Positions 1 through 12,038 of a DNA stretch of 64,000 nt are shown here, piece by piece. A model generated the notes under the pieces. It searched no databases. It was not told the origin of the DNA and saw only the letters and a list, made by a program, of their open reading frames with translations. Made by a program: the position numbers and the translations under genes. This stretch comes from Pratylenchus scribneri (lineage: Eukaryota; Nematoda; Chromadorea; Rhabditida; Pratylenchidae): contig JAQSEB010000085.1 of the NCBI GenBank assembly GCA_030063045.1, positions 248,001 through 312,000 on the forward strand. Reading direction: 5' to 3'. Numbering within the stretch: position 1 is the first letter of the stretch; each line of letters begins with the position of its first letter.

Positions 1-320
1 GTTTCGAAACTGCACAAAAGTTTAATTGATTGATCAATCAATAATCAATATATTTTAAAGAATACTAGGTATTTTTCATGATATATTTCATATCAAAGAT
101 CAAATTGATAACTTTACAAAATAGAGCATTGATTTATTCAAACAAAACAAATATTATATTATCAAAATTGGGGAGGAAAGGCAACAAAAGAAAACAATAT
201 TTAATAGGCAAAAGAAAATAAATGAGACAATGAGAAGAAAACAAATATTTTGCATAATAATCTTTTCCATCTATTCTTTTCATCCTTCGACTTCATAATG
301 ATTGGAGGTGCTTCTTTCAC
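1..320. other. Intergenic, 3' flank of first gene
   Basis: AT-rich sequence downstream of the minus-strand gene that stops at 321. It contains a perfect 16-base palindrome TTGATTGATCAATCAA near 27-42. No coding exon or RNA gene was recognised. Confidence 0.4.
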
Positions 321-1188
321 TCAATTCTGTGCATCAACATTGGAAGCAAGGCAGTTGTACAAATTGCAATCGATTTTATCCTCCTTCTCCTTCAGTCGAT
401 CTTTAAGTTTATTGCGGCAGCTCTGAAATTATAAAGGTAGTAAAAGGAATAAAAATGATGGCATGAACTCACTCCATATATGTCAATCACTTTGCGTGTT
501 CTGGATGGATATTCCGGAGGCTGTTGATCCCAATTGGTGCATTTTCCGCTGCATTCATTCCATGGACCATAAATCACAGCGCATTGATTCTGATGTTGCT
601 TTCCCACGAGTGCTTTGTACTGAAAAAATAGATTAGTTGTAATTTGATCACAAAACACCGAACAAACCTGTAAATAGGAGTGAAGAGTGAAACCGCCCAT
701 CACAATGAAAGCTATCAGAGCAATAACCTGTAAAATTAACAATTTAGATGATTGGATTAGGTAGCCCGAAGAATAACTTACAATGAAGAGGACGAATATA
801 AGGTTGGAAATTGCAAGAAATGCCATAAATTTTCCATGAATCATTGGACGAACACGACGAATACTGCAAATTAAAATAATTATTGTTATTATGGATGTGA
901 TAAATTTACTTACAATGTTGCAATTCTCCCACGTGATGGCGCCTTTTCCGGTTCCTTCTCTTTCTGCAGACTCACTTGACTCAACTAAAATATTTTTCAT
1001 TATTAACAAAACTATTGATTATAAATTGAACCAACCTGTGCCGTAAAATCACCAATGCTGCTGCAAATATCGATTCTTTCCGGTATCTCCTCGGTTTCTT
1101 CATCATCATTGTTGTATTGAATTGAGTCGTCGACAGAATCCTTTGAATCGACTGGAGTAGCAGGCGTCAATGAAGGCGATGATTCCAT
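321..1188 (-). CDS. Membrane protein with TSP1-like module
   Basis: A spliced minus-strand gene of about six exons. ATG is at 1188, giving MESSPSLTPATPVDSKD and an acidic N-terminus. Two hydrophobic segments follow (around GKFMAFLAISNLIFVLF and VIALIAFIVMGGFTL), so it probably spans the membrane twice. The C-terminal part holds a thrombospondin type 1-like stretch: W-x2-CS-x2-C in GPWNECSGKC, then R-T-R. The last exon encodes a Lys/Glu-rich piece and a CNLYNC pair, with the stop at 321-323. Introns are short and end in TTTTCAG or TTGCAG. Topology would place the TSP1-like part and the acidic N-terminus on the same side. The exact family was not recognised. It diverges from the eIF4G gene on the other strand. 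Confidence 0.6.
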
Positions 1189-2059
1189 TGTTCTCGAAAA
1201 TCAGAAGAATTTGACAGGTTGTTTGCGGCGAATAATTTGACAAATGAGATATAATATTTTATAACTCCTTTAAATACTAAAAATAATTGTTAAAATAGAG
1301 ACTGGCGCTGGCGATTTATTGTCTGCACTCTGCATCTATGTTTGTGTGGAATTTTTTGTTAAAATTTATACTACTGTATCACTGAGCTACAATTTTATTG
1401 GCATAATGTGTTTAAATGACAAAACATCTCTTCAGGTTTTTTTTGGTTTGTTCTTTGTTTTGTCTTTTGTTTTTGTTCTTCGTTGCGATTTGCGAAAGAG
1501 CGAGGAGTGTAAAATTATTTTCATCTTCCCATCAATTGTTGATAAACCCAACAAAGAAATAGGTAGAAAAGGAAAAATAACTGTTTTGGCCAATCCAAAT
1601 AAAGGGGAGAAGGAATGTAGCTAATTCAGCAGCGGCGGTAAAGGCTAAATAAAAACAATGGCCAAAAAATCGTCGATATATCTTTTGCATTTTACCTTTC
1701 GAAATCGATAACAAACGAAAATATTCATAAATCATAAATAACATAAAAAATCCCATTCCCATCCATTAGCCTTGGCACACATGACACATTTAGTTCGTAA
1801 ATCATAAAAAAAGATTATTTTAAACGCCACATATCAGCAGATAACTACAACATTTTGATTGTTAGTTTCACACATAAACAATAAACATAGGTAGTTCTTA
1901 CTTCTTACCTTACATGTACATATGTATGTCATCATCATCATTTCACTAAGAAACTAAAACTAAGCTTTTCTATGTATTAAGTAAGTTGAATTAAAATTTT
2001 AAACTCAAATTTAGAGAAAATAAATTCGACACAAAATCAATTCTCTTTCTACGTTACGT
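1189..2059. promoter_or_regulatory. Divergent intergenic region
   Basis: This stretch separates two genes transcribed away from each other and should contain both promoters. It is AT-rich. The small reading frames in it look like chance openings. No specific binding site can be called. Confidence 0.4.
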
Positions 2060-5000
2060 ATGAGTCGACAGCAACCGCAACAGTTAAATTTACAACAACG
2101 ACAAGCAGCGGTACCTGCAAATGCTCCAAATAATCATCCACAAATATATGCTCAATCTTCTGGATGTCCACAGATTTCTCCAATTCTGCCACCATCGAAT
2201 AGCATGGCCTTTTTTGCTGGCCAACCACAAGCTGCATATTATGCACCACAACAGCCGTTTGCTTATCCTCCTCAACCTCAAGCTCTTCAGCCCGCGCAAT
2301 TCCACCAAGTAATCAATTATTAAATGCATTGATAACATTTTTAAATGAAATATTTTTATAGTTTGTTTCGCCGCAAATAATTGGTCAAGTCCACCCACCC
2401 GATGCCAACCATCCGCCGGTTTTTTTCCAAATTCAGCATCAGCAAGGCATGATTCAAACCAATGGTGGTGTTCCACAGCAAATTACCCAGACTTTTGCTA
2501 TGCCACCGGTCCACATTGCGCAGGTATTTCCACATTTTTAGCATTTTAATTGATTCATTTTATACAGCCGAACATTATTACAACTATGCCAATGCCAACT
2601 ACACTTCATCAGCCACAGCAAAATATCCAACGACCACCATCGACTCTGTACCGACCTCCTCAAATGGTGGCAACGCCATTCCAAATGTCACAACCACCGA
2701 AGCCGAAAAAGTTACTGAGTCTTAAGAAACCGGAAGAGGAAGGAGGAGGCGATATCATAATTGAGAAGCCAAGTTTATTAACTTATTCTATTAATTTTTC
2801 ACATTTAATATTTAAAGAACCGAAAGATGAGATGGCAAATTTGGCGCCCGAAGTGAACGAGGCAAAGGAAGAAAAGATAAAAATGTTCCACGACACAATT
2901 GCGGGCGGCATAAAATCCAATTCTCCAGCGATGGTGCAACTTCCAACTCCTCCTCCAATTATTGAATCTTCTTTGCCAGCGGACAATTCATCTTCAGTTG
3001 TGGATGCGGATGAAGAACCGACACAACCAACCAATGATGAAAATACGGTAATATCAAAAATGAATTAGGATTTGGGCTAAGTTTAGGCCTGGCCAGAGTT
3101 TAAAAAAGCAATAAATTTCAAAATTTAGGAAATGACGACAAATTGTGGCGATGAACAAAAAAGTCAAACACCAGACTCAGGAATGCTATCTGATGAAGAA
3201 TTGCATAAAGAAATATTGGAATTCAAAGTGACCGAGTATGAAAATAAAATATTAAATTTTAAATTAAAATAATTTTATTTTAAAGCAATGGAATGCACAA
3301 TCCTGAACAACGAATTTATCACAGCGAATTCCTCCTTTTGTTGCGCCGTTTGAAAATTGGCCAATGTCCATTGTCTGAAGCTGAATTGAAGGATTATGGA
3401 CTGAGCAGAGAAGGAATGCCGGTGTCACCACCTGAGAAAAAAATAAATCCGCCTCGGGATGATCAACAGGCATCGCAAAATGCTCCAATCAATCAAAGAC
3501 CACAAGGGGTTGAGAATTAATAATATTATATTCTAATTTCCAAATTATATCAGAAATTTGCCTCGGATAGTTTCAAACCAAATTGGCAGCAGCAATCGTC
3601 GTCAATCTATCAAAATAGGCCGCCACGTCCCAATTATGGTTTTTTAATTTTTTTAAATTTTCATTCATTAAAAATTTATTAGTTGGCCGCAACAGTGGTG
3701 GAGACAATCGAAAATATCGGAAACCTTATGGTGGTCGATCTTCATATGGCCATCAACAATATCGCCCTGCTCGAGGCGGTGGACAATTTCCTTCCAATTC
3801 TGCTGCCCAAATAACATCGCAACCATCGAATTCGCAGGAGGAAAATTTAGCAGTGGCAGTCAAATCATCAGATTCGGAAATTGTTCAACAAGGAAAACAG
3901 GAGGTGGGCTCTGGGCTCAATTTTTATATCAAACAAATACATTTTTGCAGGAATTACCCAGAAAAGCCGCAAATGCATGGAAACCAAAACGTTCGGCACC
4001 GCCAAAAGACGAAGAAGAGCAAAAATACGATGTGAGAATGCAGGGAAAAAGGAAATAAATTTAATAATCAAATTTTAGAATCTGAAGAAGGAAATTCGTG
4101 GTTTACTCAATAAAATCACTCCTCAAACATTTGACGATGTATGTTCTCCCTAATTCAATATTATTAATCAATTTATGATTTTAGCTTACCAAAGAATTCT
4201 GTGATCACGAAATCTATAAAGATCCAAAATTGTTGGACATCATCATTGATCTGCTATTCGACAAAGCTGTTGAGGAATCGCATTTTTGTCCAATTTATTC
4301 AGATTTGTGCAAAAAACAGGTCACAGAAGAATGGGAAAAAGGATCATCACAATTCAGGTAATATTTTGATTAGATCAAATAACATTCTTCATTTTAAGGA
4401 AAGCCATTATCAATAAATGCCAGAATAGTTTCCTCGCTTCGAAAGAATATGACCAAAAAATGGAAGAATTGGAAATGAAATTGAATGAATTGGACAAATC
4501 TGATGAAAAAGGAAAGGAAAAAATAAAGGTTAAATTAGGAATTTTATTTAAAATAAAAACTAAATTTAAAGGAGGAACAGGAAATGCGTCGATTCAAAGA
4601 AAAACGCCGTGTTTTGGGATACATGAAATTTGTTGGGCAACTATATCGTCATTTGCTACTCATCGAAAAGGTAAAAACCCAATTATATTAATTTTTACTA
4701 ACAAAAAAAATTTAGATTATTGAATGGTGCATTATTGAACTGATCAATCGCTTTACTACAACCCGTGAGGAAGAATATTTGGAGTAAGGAATGTTTAAAT
4801 TATACAAAAGAAATATATACATTTATAGGTACGCCGTGGAATTGATAGAAACTGTTGGAAAAACATATGAAGAACAATTGGAGAAAAATGCCATCCTCTA
4901 TCAACAAAAACTCACATTTGCACAGAAGACTCAACAAGGACCTGTTGTCGTTCGTTTTAAATTAGTAAAAAATAATAAAATAAAAAAATTTTAGGAAAAA

Positions 5001-5144
5001 AATGCTGTTAAATCAGTTATATCGCAATTGGTAACGAAAATAATGCCAAATGCCTCATATCGGGTATATATTTTGCCTAGGAAAAAACAATAATGATTTT
5101 AAATTTGCCAGATTCGTTTCGCCACCGGAAAGAACTTAGATTAA
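2060..5144 (+). CDS. ifg-1: eIF4G translation initiation scaffold, C-terminally truncated
   Basis: Scaffold of the eIF4F cap-binding complex in the cytoplasm. The start at 2060 opens a Gln/Pro-rich N-terminus (MSRQQPQQLNLQQRQ). The eIF4E-binding motif Y-x4-L-L is present as YHSEFLL at 3317-3337. The segment KAANAWKPKR near 3970 precedes the MIF4G domain, which runs through LLNKITPQTFDDL, LLFDKAVEES, RRVLGYMKFVGQLY and YAVELIETVGKTYEE, all typical of eIF4G. The last exon (from 5112) gives RIRF, matching the family's SRIRFML, and then immediately enters the minisatellite and stops at 5142-5144. The final MIF4G helix and any later region are therefore missing. About a dozen introns of 40-60 bases interrupt the gene. 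The gene may be truncated, or the contig may be collapsed or misjoined at the repeat. Confidence 0.85.
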
Positions 5145-5503
5145 AACTTTCCGGAATCCAACCGGAAGGAACTTAGATTAAAACTTTCCGGAAACCAACC
5201 GGAAAGAACTTAGATTAAAACTTTCTGGAAACCAACCGGAAAGAACTTAGATTAAAACTTCCGGAAACCAACCGGAAAGAACTTAGATTAAAACTTCCGG
5301 AAACCAACCGGAAAGAACTTAGATTAAAACTTCCGGAAACCAACCGGAAAGAACTTAGATTAAAACTTCCGGAAACCAACCGGAAAGAACTTAGATTAAA
5401 ACTTCCGGAAACCAACCGGAAAGAACTTAGATTAAACTTTCCGGAATCCAGCCGGAAGGCTTAGATTAAAATTTTCCGGAATCCAACCGGAAGGAACTTT
5501 CAA
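5122..5503 (+). repeat. CCGGAAAG minisatellite, array 1 (36-37-base unit)
   Basis: About ten tandem units of the form CCGGAAAGAACTTAGATTAA plus AACTT(T)CCGGAAACCAA, with edge units degenerate. The central units are 36 bases, so one strand stays open as a 12-residue peptide repeat. The array starts within the last eIF4G exon and ends about 150 bases before the convergent SET/MYND gene. Confidence 0.95.
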
Positions 5504-5658
5504 AGCTTCAAAGTTCAAAATATCCATTTTCCAGCTTTCATTTTTGTTTTTTTTTCGCACATTCTTTCCATCTTCTCATTTTTGTCCTTCTGTAACTTTT
5601 TCCTTCAGGGCATCAACATTTTGTTCTCGTCAATTCTCCCTTCATCCATTTTGTTTTG

Positions 5659-8603
5659 TTAATTCTGTTTCCAATTTCTGGTAGCACCGCCTTCGCCTTC
5701 TCCGCAATTTTTCATTTTCGGGTACATTGGTGTCCTCGCTCTTGAGGAAATTTTCTTTGATTGCAATTTCTTTTTGACTCCTCCGGGCGAATTTCCTCCT
5801 CCGCCTCCTTCAATTGATTGACTCAAAATGTTTGTCGATTCGTTTGTGCCATTCCCATCATTTAATTGGCCAATTTGAAGGAATAATTCATGGCCATCAC
5901 CATCATCAATATTATTATTTTTTATTTCTTCATCGGCCGCAATTTCTACTGCCAAAGTTGGCAATTCCAACAATCCTCCAATTTGTTGCTGCAAATTTGT
6001 TCCCATCAACTTCTCATCGTTAATATTGTTAAATTCAATTCCTTCTTCACATTTTTCCTCATCAATCAGCAATGCTTCCGGCAAATTGATTGAGACCACT
6101 TTTTCTTCCAAATTTATCTCATTATTCTTCTGTTCCATTCCATCATTTTTCTCTTCAATTTTCCTCCCATTTTCTTCTTTTTTCTTTTGTTTCCGTTTAT
6201 TTTTCTTCTTTTTTTCTTCCTTCTTCCTTTTTTGGCATTCATCCGTTTCATTCACCTTTTTTCCAATTATTTTATTGCCATTTTCCTCATTCCTCCCATT
6301 TTCGCTTTCAAATTCTTCTTCCTTTTTTACATCAATTTCGCCTTCAATTCCAATTTTGTTGAATTCCTTCTCAATTCCCAAATTCTCCTCCAATTTATCT
6401 AAAAATTCCTTCGTCACCATTGCCAATGAATGTTCCGGCCCCATCACAAAATTGAACATTTCTTTGGCCTCTTCCAAATATTTCTTTGCCATTTTCCCAT
6501 TTCCGTTGCATTTTGCGAATATTCCAATATTTCTGAGATGAAATGCCAGGGCCGGATGATTTTGGGGATAACAAATTCGAATGCATTTTTCCACAAATAA
6601 ATGTAAATTCAAAAGTTTTGCTGAATTATTTTGGTCAACGAGGGGAAGAAGTGCCTAAATTGCATTAATTCATAAATAATTAACAAAATATTCTTTTAAA
6701 TTGCCTGCACAATTTTGCACAAATAAACATTCGATGGAGGCAATAATTGAGAGAATTTTTGAAGTAAATCTTCAAGGAAATTTACGGCATCCTTTTTCTC
6801 CATTTTATCCAAATTTGTTTTGCTCAAAATCTTTAAAACCATTTTATTATTGTCTTTTTTTCCCCATTTTTACATCATTGATGAATCTCATTGCCGAAAT
6901 TGCCTCCAAAACTTGTTCCTTTTCCAATGTTTTTTTGCATTGAGGACAAGTAATCAATTGGCTTTCTTCATTTTTATATTCATTATGCCCAAATATGCAC
7001 AATTCCATTTGTGGCATTTTTTGTTGTTGGCAATTTGGGCAGAGCATTGCCGTCAAAATATGTTCCGATTCATCCACACAACGGTCGCATTCACAATTGA
7101 AATACCAAGTGTCTAGGAATATTCACAATAATTTCTAATAAATAGCCTAACTCTAAAAAGTGCATTTATGAGAATGGGAAATACTGTATTGACAAAAAAA
7201 AGAGTAAATAAATGCCAATATAATTACAATCCTTTAAGGGTTTGTCGTTTTTCCTACATCCTCAAACCATATACCATTGGATAGAGCTGGTCAAAACGCA
7301 TTGAAGGGTATATAATTTGTTATGGTCTCTGGTCAAAATTAAATGGGTATTAAAAGGTTTTAAACCCATTTTGGTTTTTGGTTCAAAACTAAGTTGTAAG
7401 GTTAATCTAACTAAAACTTAATCAAATGATGTGTCTATGATGAGATCTATCAATTGGGAATATGGAAAATTTTGCACTGATATTTTTTGATAAATTAAAT
7501 ACTTCCATTGTCTAGTATTTATTTATCCCCCAAATTCAACACCTTTGAGCAATTTTCGCCGATCTTGTTTGGCGCAAAGGAGATCAATGTATGAATAAAA
7601 TGTTGCCGATCGATCAAGTAAATTCACCTTAGAACATATATATTTAGCTAATATATAATAATTCTTCCCAAACTTGTCCATTCAAAGGCCGAAGTGTGGC
7701 AATGAATGAATGGCAATTGTAAATTGTGTTTGGCCGACAACTATGATCTAAGAAAAAAGTGGCCAATTTGCATAAAGCCAAAAATTCATACCGTATGCAC
7801 AAAGGTCCAAGTAAAGGCCTTTGCCAATTTCCTAAATATATTAATATTTTTATTAAATTCATTCCAATTTCGCCCACTCGAAGATAGTGCCGATCGCTGA
7901 TTGCATGTCGATTTATGAAATCACGGCAATGAAGTTGGAATACAATTTCCTTATTCAGCATTGCCTTTGGGTCATAAAATTTGCAAAGACGTTCATAAAT
8001 TGCTGTGGAAATAAATTTAATTTTGACCCAAATTCCCCTCTGAATTTTGCCTTCAAATTTCTGAATTGCGAATTCGTCCGTTTCAATGCTTTTTGTGTGC
8101 GCCCAAATGTCCATAATATTTCGTCTCGACCATCGGTCCTTGTAAAAATTTGCATCCTTTTTGTCCATTCCACAAAGAATTGCCTAATATAATTTGTAAA
8201 TTCATTTTTTATTCCATTTTTCACTTTATGTCTGGCCACAATTCTGCCCAAAAGGCGAACTTCAATATCCGGCACTTTTCCCCCATTTGTCCGGATGCCC
8301 CTGCATTCAAATTTATGATCTTTCCAGGCCAAAGTTTGGCAAGTTTTATCACAGAAAAATGCTCGTTGGCATCCCGTACAACGTCTGAAATTAAAAAATA
8401 TTCAAAAATATATTTTTGTGATTGACTTGTGCTTTTTCTGATCATCCAAACAATACTAAAATGGAATTGAAAAAGTTTAAGTTTAAATGATTTATTTGCC
8501 TCACCCAACAATGTTCAGTTAAACATTCATCGAATAGGGAATATGCAAAAGGGTAGAAATCAATTTGGGATGGTTGTTCTCCTTTTTCTTCGATTATGGC
8601 CAT
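5659..8603 (-). CDS. SET and MYND domain lysine methyltransferase (SMYD-like)
   Basis: Likely a SAM-dependent lysine methyltransferase. From the ATG at 8603: a short exon (MAIIEEKGEQPSQIDFYPF), then a MYND zinc finger (RRCTGCQRAFFCDKTCQ, WKDHKFEC), an NIMDIWAHTKSIETDEFA stretch and the SET core (LHCRDFINRHAISD, EIGKGLYLDLCAYDHSCRPN). A post-SET Cys cluster (FNCECDRC) and a TPR-like C-terminal region (HPALAFHLRNIGIFAK) follow. Unusually, about 200 Lys/Glu/Asn-rich residues follow before the stop at 5659. Intron 1 (8385-8499) uses a GC donor, AG|GCAAAT, since no GT donor keeps the MYND frame. The intron at about 7119-7549 carries a dispersed element. Domain assignment is firm; the substrate cannot be inferred. 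Confidence 0.85.
7264..7470 (+). repeat. Dispersed 200-base element, copy A
   Basis: Begins AAACCATATACCATTGGATA and contains GAGCTGGTCAAAACGCATTG, TAATTTGTTATGG and an AATTGGGAAT end that recur in six other copies in the window. It lies in a SET/MYND gene intron, antisense to that gene. Confidence 0.85.
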
Positions 8604-9040
8604 TTTTATTCCTTTTTTGGGAATATCATTTTATTAAAATTAAAATACTAATTTATGCAAAATTTAGCAAAAAGCGAATTAAATTTATTTTCTGCTAAAT
8701 TTGTTGTCTTTCGGCAATAAAATTGATTCAATCCAATCCAAACACTTGTTGGAAGGAAAGAAGCAGAGAGGAAAAAGAGAGATCCCTTGAGGGTTCCATT
8801 CAACTGTGTCTTTTTCCCTTCCATCCATTCATCCTCACCTCTGATTTTTCCATTCAATATTCGCCTCATTTCGGCTGGTTTGTTACTTTTGCTTACACAT
8901 AAAGCCTTCCGAATGGCTGAGAAGAAACCAGCAAAACACTTTTTCATTGGCTAGACGAAACTGCCTTCTTGATCATTTATTTTAACTTTTTAGAGCATTT
9001 TTGACGAATTAAAAAAATTCAACAAACAGAAAATTAAAAT
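8604..9040. other. Intergenic, upstream of SET/MYND gene
   Basis: Should include the promoter of the minus-strand SET/MYND gene. A 99-codon minus-strand opening at 8648-8947 has no recognisable domain or upstream exon and is not called. Confidence 0.3.
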
Positions 9041-10239
9041 GAAAATAAAAAATTAAAATTCAGAATTAAAAAATTAAAAATCAGAATAAAAAATTAAAAA
9101 TCAGAATAAAAAATTAAAAATCAGAATAAAAAATTAAAAATCAGAATAAAAACTTAAAAATCAGAATAAAAAATTAAAAATCAGAATAAAAAATTAAAAA
9201 TATCAGAATAAAAACTTAAAAATCAGAATAAAAAATTAAAAATCAGAATAAAAAATTAAAAATCAGAATAAAAAATTAAAAATCAGAATAAAAAATTAAA
9301 AATCAGAATAAAAATTAAAAATCAGAATAAAAAATTAAAAATCAGAATAAAAACTTAAAAATCAGAATAAAAAATTAAAAATCAGAATAAAAAATTAAAA
9401 ATCAGAATAAAAAATTAAAAATATCAGAATAAAAACTTAAAAATCAGAATAAAAAATTAAAAATCAGAATAAAAAATTAAAAATCAGAATAAAAACTTAA
9501 AAATCAGAATAAAAAATTAAAAATCAGAATAAAAATTAAAAATCAGAATAAAAAATTAAAAATCAGAATAAAAACTTAAAAATCAGAATAAAAAATTAAA
9601 AATCAGAATAAAAAATTAAAAATCAGAATAAAAACTTAAAAATCAGAATAAAAAATTAAAAATCAGAATAAAAAATTAAAAATCAGAATAAAAAATTAAA
9701 AATCAGAATAAAAAATTAAAAATCAGAATAAAAAATTAAAAATCAGAATAAAAAATTAAAAATCAGAATAAAAAATTAAAAATCAGAATAAAAACTTAAA
9801 AATCAGAATAAAAAATTAAAAATCAGAATAAAAACTTAAAAATCAGAATAAAAACTTAAAAATCAGAATAAAAACTTAAAAATCAGAATAAAAAATTAAA
9901 ATTCAGAATAAAAAATTAAAAATCAGAATAAAAACTTAAAAATCAGAATAAAAAATTAAAAATCAGAATAAAAAATTAAAAATCAGAATAAAAACTTAAA
10001 AATCAGAATAAAAAATTAAAAATCAGAATAAAAACTTAAAAATCAGAATAAAAACTTAAAAATCAGAATAAAAACTTAAAAATCAGAATAAAAAATTAAA
10101 AATCAGAATAAAAAATTAAAAATCAGAATAAAAACTTAAAAATCAGAATAAAAAATTAAAATCAGAATAAAAAATTAAAAATCAGAATAAAAAATTAAAA
10201 ATCAGAATAAAAAATTAAAAATCAGAATAAAAAATTAGA
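9041..10239 (+). repeat. A-rich 20-base tandem satellite
   Basis: About 60 head-to-tail copies of the unit AAATTAAAAATCAGAATAAA. A common variant reads AACTT in place of AAATT. Rare length variants include a TATCAG insertion at about 9201 and 9423 and a single-A deletion at about 9310 and 9531. These recur about 221 bases apart, showing higher-order structure. No gene overlaps it. Confidence 0.97.
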
Positions 10240-11250
10240 ATTAGTAATTTCAATAATAATTTTTAAAAATATCATTTTTCTATTTTTTATCCATCGAAAG
10301 GGCAACGGCAAGAGAATTAGGTATATTATTTGATGGATGAATCCTTGATATTTTTGTCCTCATTATTTTCACTCTTTACTTCTTTTCCGATATTATCAGC
10401 CATTTAGCTAATAAGAAAATTATTTTTTACTAATAAACTCGATGATGGGATTTGGGAAACCTTCTCGGTTTTAAGTGGTTTTTCTTTGTCCTGGTCCTGG
10501 AACCCGTATTTTAAAGGAATTGATGTGTAAATAATACATAAATACGCCATTTCTTTCCATAAATCCTTTGCAAAACTGTTAGCCCAATTATTTTTAGAAA
10601 AATTCATAAAAATGGTTTATTCTCATTTTAAATGAAAATTACATAAAACAATGAGAAAAGGTTGACTAACAAAAAATTTACTAGGAAAGAAATGGCTGTG
10701 AATTTTCTACTCAAAATGAAAAATTGGGAAGAATGGAATTTTGAATTTTTTGATGGAAATTTTGCTAATTTTTAAAACCGGGATTTTTGGTATAAATTGT
10801 GCAGGGCGGCCGGAAACACTGAAGGTGAAATGAGGGAAGGGGAATGAAGGAATGGACAAGAATTTTGAGCAATCCGACTGCCACTGCATCAAATTGAAAT
10901 GATTGGCAAAAAAATATTACAAAAGGCCTATTTATTTTACATTGAGCAAATTTGGCTTAAAAGTGCCAGCAGCAAAAGGTGGTTGATTTGAGCATTAGAG
11001 GAAAAGTGTTGGAATTTTTTATCCTATTTAAATTAATTATATTGGTTTTATCGAACTAAAATGGAGTATTTTAATTGGTTTTTATGCTGATTTTTGATAT
11101 TAATAAAAAGAATGGTGTCGGTTTCTTATCCAGCGCATATTTAAAAAACAGGCAGCAGTGGAGTTGTGTGGTTTTTTGTTTGGATTTTTTGGATAAATTT
11201 CAAGGGAATTTCAATTGGGATTGGTGCCAAATCTTCCTCTCTATTTTTGT
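10240..11250. other. Intergenic between satellite and mlc gene
   Basis: AT-rich, with no recognised exon. It holds the 3' flank of the myosin light chain gene. Short openings on both strands lack codon structure or motifs. Confidence 0.35.
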
Positions 11251-12038
11251 TTATGCGTTCAATTTGCTCAATTCATCTGCGGCACCAGTGCAAATTTGAT
11301 GGGCAAAGGCCTTGTAGTCGCATTTTCCTACAAAATTGGTAATAAATTCAAATATTTTTGTAAAAATTATTCTACCTCCACTAATTGGCGGATTTCCCTT
11401 GTACATGGATTGGACTTCCTCCTCGCTGAGTGGCTCGCCCCGCTTATTTTTCAGGACTTTCACCAAATTCTCTTCCGTTATAAAGCCACTCTGCAAAATT
11501 GCAAATTTTTGATTGGTTCAATGGAAAATTAGCGTAAAACTCACGTCAGCCTTATCCCACATTTGGAATGCGCCAACGATCGTTGCCTCGGGGTCAGTAC
11601 CTGTGAATTTGAATGACATTCTGCCCAATCAAAATTCACACCTACCTGTCAATCGTTCGCCAAAAAGTGTGAGGAATACGGTAAAGTTGATTGGGCCGGG
11701 TGCCTCTTTCAGCATTGCGTCAATTTGGGAGTCGCTGGCAACTGAGCCCAAAGTTGCGTAAACATCCTTCAAATCCTGTTTGCTGATCACTCCATCTTTG
11801 TCCTGGTCCATAATGCTGAATGCCTCCTTGAATTCTTGGATGGTCTTTTGGTCAAATGAGCTGGCCTCGGATCCGGTCCGGGACTTCTTCTTCACTTTCT
11901 TCACCTTCTTCTCAGACTGAAATTCAAAAAAAAAGTTAAATTAATGGATGAATTTAATTGTAATTTTATCAATAATTATTCTCAGATTTATGTAAATTTT
12001 CAATTTAATTTGATTTATTTTCAAAAAATTCTTACCAT
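11251..12038 (-). CDS. mlc-1: Muscle myosin regulatory light chain
   Basis: EF-hand regulatory light chain of sarcomeric myosin, closest to the nematode mlc-1/mlc-2 pair; which of the two cannot be told. The first exon encodes only the initiator Met (ATG at 12036-12038) followed by GTAAGA. Exon 2 gives [19 protein letters not shown], the phosphorylatable basic N-terminus, and then [15 protein letters not shown]-hand loop 1 is [12 protein letters not shown]. The rest follows the family closely ([49 protein letters not shown]), with the stop at 11251-11253. Full length and intact, with short introns. The later EF-hands lack a full calcium-ligand set, as is usual in this family. Confidence 0.93.

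Noticed and set aside
5215..5415. 66-codon minus-strand frame of twelve-residue repeats
   Set aside because: Translation of minisatellite array 1.
8648..8947. Minus-strand frame beginning MKKCFAGFFSAIRKALC, resembling a small secreted protein
   Set aside because: Weak signal-like start, no conserved motif, lies directly upstream of the SET/MYND gene and shows no splice support.
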